DNA of 9,135 nt, taken from contig JABDEJ010000084.1 of the NCBI GenBank assembly GCA_013287095.1, positions 1 to 9,135 of the forward strand. The letters run 5' to 3'. Positions 5,957-9,135 of this stretch are shown one piece after another (positions within the stretch are counted from its first letter, which is position 1; each line of letters opens with the position of its first letter). The position numbers and the translations under genes were made by a program. The notes under the pieces were generated by a model. That model searched no databases. It had not been told where the DNA came from and saw nothing but the letters and a program-made list of their open reading frames with translations. Source of the DNA: Bacteroidota bacterium (GTDB lineage: Bacteria > Bacteroidota > Bacteroidia > CAILMK01).

Positions 5957-6031
5957 TCCATTATCGCACAGCGAAAAACTTCTTGTCCATTAGGCCCTTT
6001 CCAGATTATTTTTAATTTATTTTAAGAAAAA

Positions 6032-6063
6032 TTTGGTCAAATGTTAATGAATATTAATTTTTG
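6032..6063 (+). promoter_or_regulatory. Promoter of the beta-barrel gene
   Basis: TTTG (6032-6035) and AATTTTTG (6056-6063) are separated by 20 bases. This fits the Bacteroidota promoter pattern with one mismatch in the -7 element. Transcription would start near 6070 and give a leader of about 30 bases before the ATG at 6102. The region is very A+T rich. Confidence 0.5.
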
Positions 6064-6076
6064 CCGGATAATTAAT
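6060..6076 (+). repeat. Copy 3 of the motif TTTGCCGGAT-N3-TAAT
   Basis: This copy shares the same fixed bases. It overlaps the -7 element and presumed transcription start of the beta-barrel gene. Confidence 0.4.
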
Positions 6077-6101
6077 TAACACCCACTAAAAAGACAAAAA
6101 A

Positions 6102-6647
6102 ATGAAAAAATCCAGAAAATTTTTACTTGTAGTATTGGCTTCGTTATCAATAACCTTTGCAAAAGCCCAGGTCGAGTTTGACCATAGCCTGGGGATTACA
6201 GCATTGTTTTCACAGAACAACGGTGGCTGGGGATTTACCTACGATCCGAGGTTGAATTTTGCAAAACTGGGGGACAATGGAGTCCTTTCTGCCGGCACAC
6301 ATTTGACCCTTGGAATATCGTTGAGTTCTCAAAACCCGGATGGAAATTCATTGGTATTTGATCTGCCATTAATGCTTGAATATAATTCAGGCTTTGGGTC
6401 CACCAAAGATAACGATGCCTCTTTCGGATGGTTTGGAGGTATCGGATATGATGTGTCAAGTGTACAGGCCGATGATAATGGGACCAATCATTCAAGCGGA
6501 GTCATCTTCAATGTTGGGGTAAGGTTTGGGGCTAAAGTACCATTGAGTATCAGGGCTTCATATCTCTTAAGTTCTGCTTCTAATGATCCTAGTGCATCGA
6601 ACGTTATTGGGGTAGGAATATCCTATATGTTTGGTATGCGGAAATAA
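6102..6647 (+). CDS. Outer-membrane beta-barrel protein
   Basis: This 181-residue protein has a classical signal peptide, MKKSRKFLLVVLASLSITFAKA, with cleavage likely after AKA before QVEFDHS. The mature part consists of alternating-residue amphipathic strands (GVLSAGTHLTLGISLS, SLVFDLPLMLEYNSG, SFGWFGGIGYDVSS, GVIFNVGVRFGAKVPLSIRASYLL). It ends with a strand VIGVGISYMFGMRK whose near-terminal aromatic is typical of BamA-inserted barrels. Size suggests about eight strands, as in the small porin-like or OmpW/OmpX-sized proteins. No ligand or pore function can be inferred. The gene has its own promoter and a strong terminator, so it is a single-gene unit. It resembles the many short barrels annotated as porin family or outer membrane beta-barrel protein in Bacteroidota. 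Confidence 0.83.
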   Translation: MKKSRKFLLVVLASLSITFAKAQVEFDHSLGITALFSQNNGGWGFTYDPRLNFAKLGDNGVLSAGTHLTLGISLSSQNPDGNSLVFDLPLMLEYNSGFGSTKDNDASFGWFGGIGYDVSSVQADDNGTNHSSGVIFNVGVRFGAKVPLSIRASYLLSSASNDPSASNVIGVGISYMFGMRK

Positions 6648-6663
6648 TATTTGATTGAGTTTT

Positions 6664-6711
6664 AAAACCTCCATGTTTCTTCATTAAATAAAGAAGCGCG
6701 GAGGTTTTTTT
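6664..6711 (+). terminator. Rho-independent terminator of the beta-barrel gene
   Basis: AAACCTCC (6665-6672) pairs perfectly with GGAGGTTT (6700-6707), with an inner CTTC/GAAG pairing (6679-6682 with 6693-6696). The stem is followed by a T run ending at 6711. It begins 17 bases after the stop at 6647. The A run on the left side would also allow some function on the minus strand. Confidence 0.8.
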
Positions 6712-6869
6712 ATGCAGGTTGGTGAGTCAGGCTGCTTATAAGTCCTTTTAAAGTTCCCTGCAAAAAATTAGGGCATGCATACTACCGTTCTATAACTTTT
6801 AATCTATTTTCGTGTGGCACTTATTCCGGGTTTACATGGCCGGCAATTATTCACCATAAAAACGCGAAC

Positions 6870-7901
6870 ATGTTTAACAAAATTTTCTTTACGCTTATCC
6901 TTTTGCAAGGGTTTATTCTATCAGGCTTTGGTCAGACGGCTGCACATAAACCCGCAGATCTTCTAAAAATCCTAAAGGCTTCCAAAACTACTTATACAGT
7001 TGGTAATCTGGATATGGTTATACCTGATTCAAAGTATAATATAACGAATAGCGCCAATATCATGCACGAAGATTCAAATGGTCAATTTGTTGCGAAGAAA
7101 GTAGTACTTGCCAAAGGAGCCGATTCAACATGGAACGAAGCGGAAAGATTATTCAAAGAAGACAGCAATTACAAAGAGGCACGAAAGGTATACAGGGATG
7201 TACTTGATATTGATCCTGATTATTATCCCGCCAAAATGCAGATTGCCAAAACTTTCGAAATTGAAAAAGATTATGAAAAAGCAGAGGCATCGTACAAACA
7301 AGCCATCAGCAAAAACTATGTGGATTATCTGCCGCATCAGCTAATTGCAGAAGACTACCTGAAAGAGAAAAAATATGATGAAGCTGTTGATGAAATTTCT
7401 GTTGCATCGGTTCTTAACCGGAACGACACTTCTGTATCAGCAGACATGAATAAAATATATGCCAAGACCCGGATGAAATATGGAGATTGGACTTTTACCC
7501 CGCAATACAAACTTGAAAAAGGTAAGACCGATGCTGAAATAAGTGTCCTGGTTAAAAAAGGCTGGTATGGTTATGCGATTGCGAAAGCCATCTGGAAATA
7601 TGAGCCGGGATATGCGCAGAACACAGATGCAACTCCTGATAATGTAACCCTTATCCAGGAAAGAGAATGCCTGATGAACCTGTTGGCAGGACAGGATTCT
7701 ATAAAGGCAAAAGATACAGATCCTGGTATTTTGGCACTTGCAGACGCCCAGGATTATAAATTGATGGATGGGTTTATTTATTATGAAATCCTATTGCCCG
7801 CACATCCTTCTCTTGTGTACCAATTGCCGAATAATGTCATCAAGTCGATAAGGGATTACGCAGTATTAGGCCGTGGCGGTCTGCCACCGAAGAAGAAATA
7901 A
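6870..7901 (+). CDS. Secreted TPR-repeat protein
   Basis: This protein has 343 residues. Residues 1-21 are a signal peptide (IFFTLILLQGFILSGFG), so the protein acts in the periplasm or cell envelope. After a 60-residue region without recognised motif, tetratricopeptide repeats cover about residues 86-185. Repeat 1 has WNEAERLFKEDSNYKEARKV, repeat 2 YYPAKMQIAKTFEIEKDYEKAEASYKQAI, and repeat 3 YLPHQLIAEDYLKEKKYDEAVDEIS. The spacing of A, Y and D residues is typical. TPRs are helical scaffolds for protein partners. The C-terminal half (about 200-343) has no recognised domain and contains TFTPQYKLEKGKTDAEISVL and a basic tail, GRGGLPPKKK. No good promoter was found in the 158 bases after the preceding terminator; weak -7-like sequences (about 6792-6812) exist. 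The partner and process are unknown. Confidence 0.83.
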   Translation: MFNKIFFTLILLQGFILSGFGQTAAHKPADLLKILKASKTTYTVGNLDMVIPDSKYNITNSANIMHEDSNGQFVAKKVVLAKGADSTWNEAERLFKEDSNYKEARKVYRDVLDIDPDYYPAKMQIAKTFEIEKDYEKAEASYKQAISKNYVDYLPHQLIAEDYLKEKKYDEAVDEISVASVLNRNDTSVSADMNKIYAKTRMKYGDWTFTPQYKLEKGKTDAEISVLVKKGWYGYAIAKAIWKYEPGYAQNTDATPDNVTLIQERECLMNLLAGQDSIKAKDTDPGILALADAQDYKLMDGFIYYEILLPAHPSLVYQLPNNVIKSIRDYAVLGRGGLPPKKK

Positions 7902-7920
7902 AGAGAGGGGAAGAGTGAAT

Positions 7921-7942
7921 TTTTTGAAATGAATTTCAAAAA
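7921..7942 (+). promoter_or_regulatory. Perfect inverted repeat ahead of the toxin-antitoxin operon (operator candidate)
   Basis: TTTTTGAAAT (7921-7930) and ATTTCAAAAA (7933-7942) are exact reverse complements separated by two bases. The element lies 43 bases upstream of the antitoxin start at 7985 and 20 bases after the TPR gene stop. Type II toxin-antitoxin operons are usually repressed by their own antitoxin binding such palindromes. The left arm includes a TTTG that could be a -33 element with TTTCTTTG (7950-7957), although the 23-base spacing is longer than usual. No T run follows, so a terminator is unlikely. Confidence 0.5.
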
Positions 7943-7984
7943 GAAGTTGTTTCTTTGTCAAACGGAAGTAAGATTGATATAATT

Positions 7985-8242
7985 ATGGCAACTGGCATAA
8001 AAGGGCTAAAGTTTGAAAATGATGCAAAAGGTCGGGCTAAAAAAGTAATTTTTGATCTGGATCTGTACGGCGAAATGCTCGAAGACATTATCGATGGTAT
8101 TGTAGCCGATGCAAGGAAAAATGAACCTGGTATCGCTGTCGAAGATTTCATAAAAAAACAAAACCAAAAAAGAGGCATTTCTGTCAGGAAAAGTAAAAAT
8201 GCGCCAGGTAATCATCCAAAAATCAGCGCAAAAGGAAATTGA
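7985..8242 (+). CDS. RelB/DinJ-like antitoxin of a type II toxin-antitoxin pair
   Basis: This 85-residue protein immediately precedes and overlaps a RelE/ParE-type toxin gene, which is the main evidence for its role. Residues 1-40 (MATGIKGLKFENDAKGRAKK then VIFDLDLYGEMLEDIIDGIV) contain a basic patch and a predicted strand and helix that could make the DNA-binding dimer. Residues 41-63 (ADARKNEPGIAVEDFIKKQN) fit the acidic helix that wraps the toxin, and the remaining tail is basic and probably disordered. An upstream in-frame TTG at 7955 is possible, but the ATG at 7985 gives the more natural beginning (MATGIKGL). The last 14 codons overlap the toxin start. No Shine-Dalgarno sequence is obvious, except a distant GGAAG at 7964-7968. 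The sequence family is not one I can name precisely. Confidence 0.75.
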   Translation: MATGIKGLKFENDAKGRAKKVIFDLDLYGEMLEDIIDGIVADARKNEPGIAVEDFIKKQNQKRGISVRKSKNAPGNHPKISAKGN

Positions 8243-8459
8243 TCATCTGCCTGATTATATTTACAAAAAAGTAATTCGGGCAATCCTTTCTTTAAAAGTG
8301 AATCCATTCCCAACAGGATTTAAAAAACTTTCAGGTCGTGAAAACGAGTATAGAATTAAGGCTGGCGATTACCGGATTTTATACTCTATAGACAATACAT
8401 TTGTTACCATTTATGTATTCAGGGTCAGGCATCGCAAAGATGTTTATCGAAAGGACTAA
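8199..8459 (+). CDS. RelE/ParE-family toxin
   Basis: This 86-residue basic protein has the RelE/ParE fold pattern: a first strand (RQVIIQKSAQKEID), a helical pair (HLPDYIYKKVIRAILSLKVN), then PFPTGFKKLSGRENEYRIKA, GDYRILYSIDNTFVTIYVF and the ending RVRHRKDVYRKD. The core YRIKAGDYRILYSID and the terminal HRKDVYR are the usual hallmarks. RelE toxins cut mRNA at the ribosome, while ParE toxins poison gyrase. The two cannot be separated here, though the C-terminal R-x-R-H-R-K-x-x-Y-R is compatible with RelE-type activity. The gene starts inside the antitoxin gene with a 44-base overlap. AGGAA (8186-8190), eight bases before ATG 8199, could serve as a ribosome binding site. The frame is intact and no key residue is evidently missing, so the toxin is probably active. 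Confidence 0.88.
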   Translation: MRQVIIQKSAQKEIDHLPDYIYKKVIRAILSLKVNPFPTGFKKLSGRENEYRIKAGDYRILYSIDNTFVTIYVFRVRHRKDVYRKD

Positions 8460-8470
8460 GCCGGGTTTAC

Positions 8471-8501
8471 CCCAATTCCTAATTCCTAATTCGCAATTGG
8501 G
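8471..8501. terminator. Inverted repeat between convergent toxin and meaB genes
   Basis: CCCAATT (8471-8477) and AATTGGG (8495-8501) form a seven-base stem enclosing direct repeats of AATTCCT. It overlaps the last codons of meaB (minus, stop 8479-8481) and lies 12 bases after the toxin stop. Without a T run on either side its termination strength is doubtful, but a bidirectional role between convergent genes is plausible. Confidence 0.35.
8474..8489. repeat. Short tandem repeat of AATTCCT
   Basis: AATTCCT occurs twice in tandem (8474-8487) and a third time partially. It forms the loop side of the inverted repeat at 8471-8501 and encodes the last residues of the minus-strand MeaB protein. Confidence 0.6.
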
Positions 8502-9135
8502 AATCCACAAACCCATACAAATTAAACTCCCCCTCTTCCAGCTTTTTTAAGATCGTCTCCGCAAGTACATGCTTATCAATATCTTTCATCCGTTCTGATT
8601 GGATGAGCTGGTAGGCTTTTTCGGCTAAAAGATATGCTCTGCGTGATAGTGTCCGGCTGCTATTTAAATGAGATTCGAGCGCTTCGGCGAGGGTATCTAT
8701 GCCCGTATTTTCGGTGGCGACGGTGGCAATAATTGGCGGCATCCAGGCGGAAGCTGGTTTTTGGTGGAGAATTTTTGCCAGGTTGGCTTTGAAGAGATCG
8801 CCACCGGGGCGGTCGGCTTTATTCACGACAAAAATATCTGCAATCTCCATGATTCCCGATTTCATGTTCTGGATATCATCACCCGCTTCGGGCACTAAAA
8901 CAAGCACTGTGGTATCGGCTATGCCGGCTATTTCAATTTCAGACTGGCCTACGCCCACGGTTTCAATGATGATCTTGTCGAATCCAGCGGCTTTCAGTAT
9001 ATCGGTAATTTCTATGGTTTTGGCCGAAAGTCCACCGAGGGAACCTCTTGTAGCCAATGATCTTATAAAGACATTCGGATTCGTGTAATGACTCGCCATT
9101 CGAATCCTGTCGCCAAGCAACGAGCCCATGTTGAA
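8479..9135 (-). CDS. meaB: GTPase MeaB, methylmalonyl-CoA mutase chaperone (5' end outside window)
   Basis: MeaB (also called ArgK; MMAA in humans) is a SIMIBI-class G protein. It loads and protects adenosylcobalamin in methylmalonyl-CoA mutase, which is used in propionate and odd-chain metabolism. The visible part begins FNMGSLLGDRIRMASHY, matching the conserved GGSLLGDRIRM just after the Walker A region. Next come ATRGSLGGLS, the G3 segment IIIETVGVGQSE, the G4 motif VVNKAD, and ATVATENTGIDTL near G5. The C-terminal helical tail ends YGFVDSQLRIRN. The frame is open to the right edge, so the ATG at 9129 is internal. The G1 P-loop and start lie outside the window. About 218 residues are seen out of a usual 300-350. 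No mutase gene is in the window. It converges on the toxin-antitoxin operon. Confidence 0.95.
   Translation of the reverse strand, partial: FNMGSLLGDRIRMASHYTNPNVFIRSLATRGSLGGLSAKTIEITDILKAAGFDKIIIETVGVGQSEIEIAGIADTTVLVLVPEAGDDIQNMKSGIMEIADIFVVNKADRPGGDLFKANLAKILHQKPASAWMPPIIATVATENTGIDTLAEALESHLNSSRTLSRRAYLLAEKAYQLIQSERMKDIDKHVLAETILKKLEEGEFNLYGFVDSQLRIRN

Noticed and set aside
6836..6859. Seven-codon frame (MAGNYSP) just before the TPR gene
   Set aside because: Too short and without any supporting signal to be called a leader peptide.
7955..7983. TTGTCA-N17-TATAAT, a sigma-70-type promoter of E. coli form
   Set aside because: The -10 box ends one base before the antitoxin ATG at 7985, so transcription would begin inside the gene. 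Bacteroidota also use a different consensus.

Overview
The window looks like chromosomal DNA of a member of the Bacteroidota, probably from the Sphingobacteriia/Chitinophagia side (for example a Pedobacter- or Mucilaginibacter-like soil or freshwater organism). The reasons are moderate A+T content in most genes, several promoters fitting the Bacteroidota pattern TTTG-N19-21-TAnnTTTG, weak or absent Shine-Dalgarno sequences, and protein types common there (short outer-membrane beta-barrel, secreted TPR protein, secreted NTF2-like protein). No rRNA, tRNA, CRISPR array, transposase or phage gene was seen. The organism assignment is inference, since no search could be run.

Layout from left to right. 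(1) The 3' part of a secreted dienelactone hydrolase-family gene, whose start lies before the window. (2) On the minus strand, a two-gene operon encoding a DUF1214 protein followed one base later by a DUF1254 protein. Much of it is richer in G+C than its neighbours, and it sits behind a Bacteroidota-type promoter. (3) A 334-base non-coding stretch with inverted repeats of REP-like appearance. (4) A minus-strand lipocalin-like (DUF1579-type) gene. (5) A decayed plus-strand gene at about 3142-3418, seen as two consecutive reading-frame blocks plus an internal stop. It resembles the C-terminal end of an NmrA-type NAD(P)-binding protein. (6) A minus-strand small four-helix membrane protein. (7) A plus-strand secreted NTF2-like protein with an operator-like palindrome in its promoter. 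(8) A plus-strand 12-helix MFS transporter. (9) A plus-strand outer-membrane beta-barrel protein with a clear promoter and a clear rho-independent terminator. (10) A plus-strand secreted TPR protein. (11) A plus-strand RelB/RelE-like toxin-antitoxin pair with overlapping genes and a perfect inverted repeat upstream. (12) On the minus strand, the C-terminal two thirds of the GTPase MeaB, running off the right edge.

Most genes look like independent single-gene units rather than one pathway. The clear functional pairings are the DUF1214-DUF1254 operon and the toxin-antitoxin operon. I do not see a convincing new multi-gene system. The items most worth a second look are the probable foreign origin of the DUF1214/DUF1254 pair, a 17-base gapped motif found three times at gene edges or in gaps (two copies flank that pair in the same orientation), the decayed oxidoreductase gene, and the palindromic operator candidate upstream of the NTF2-like gene.
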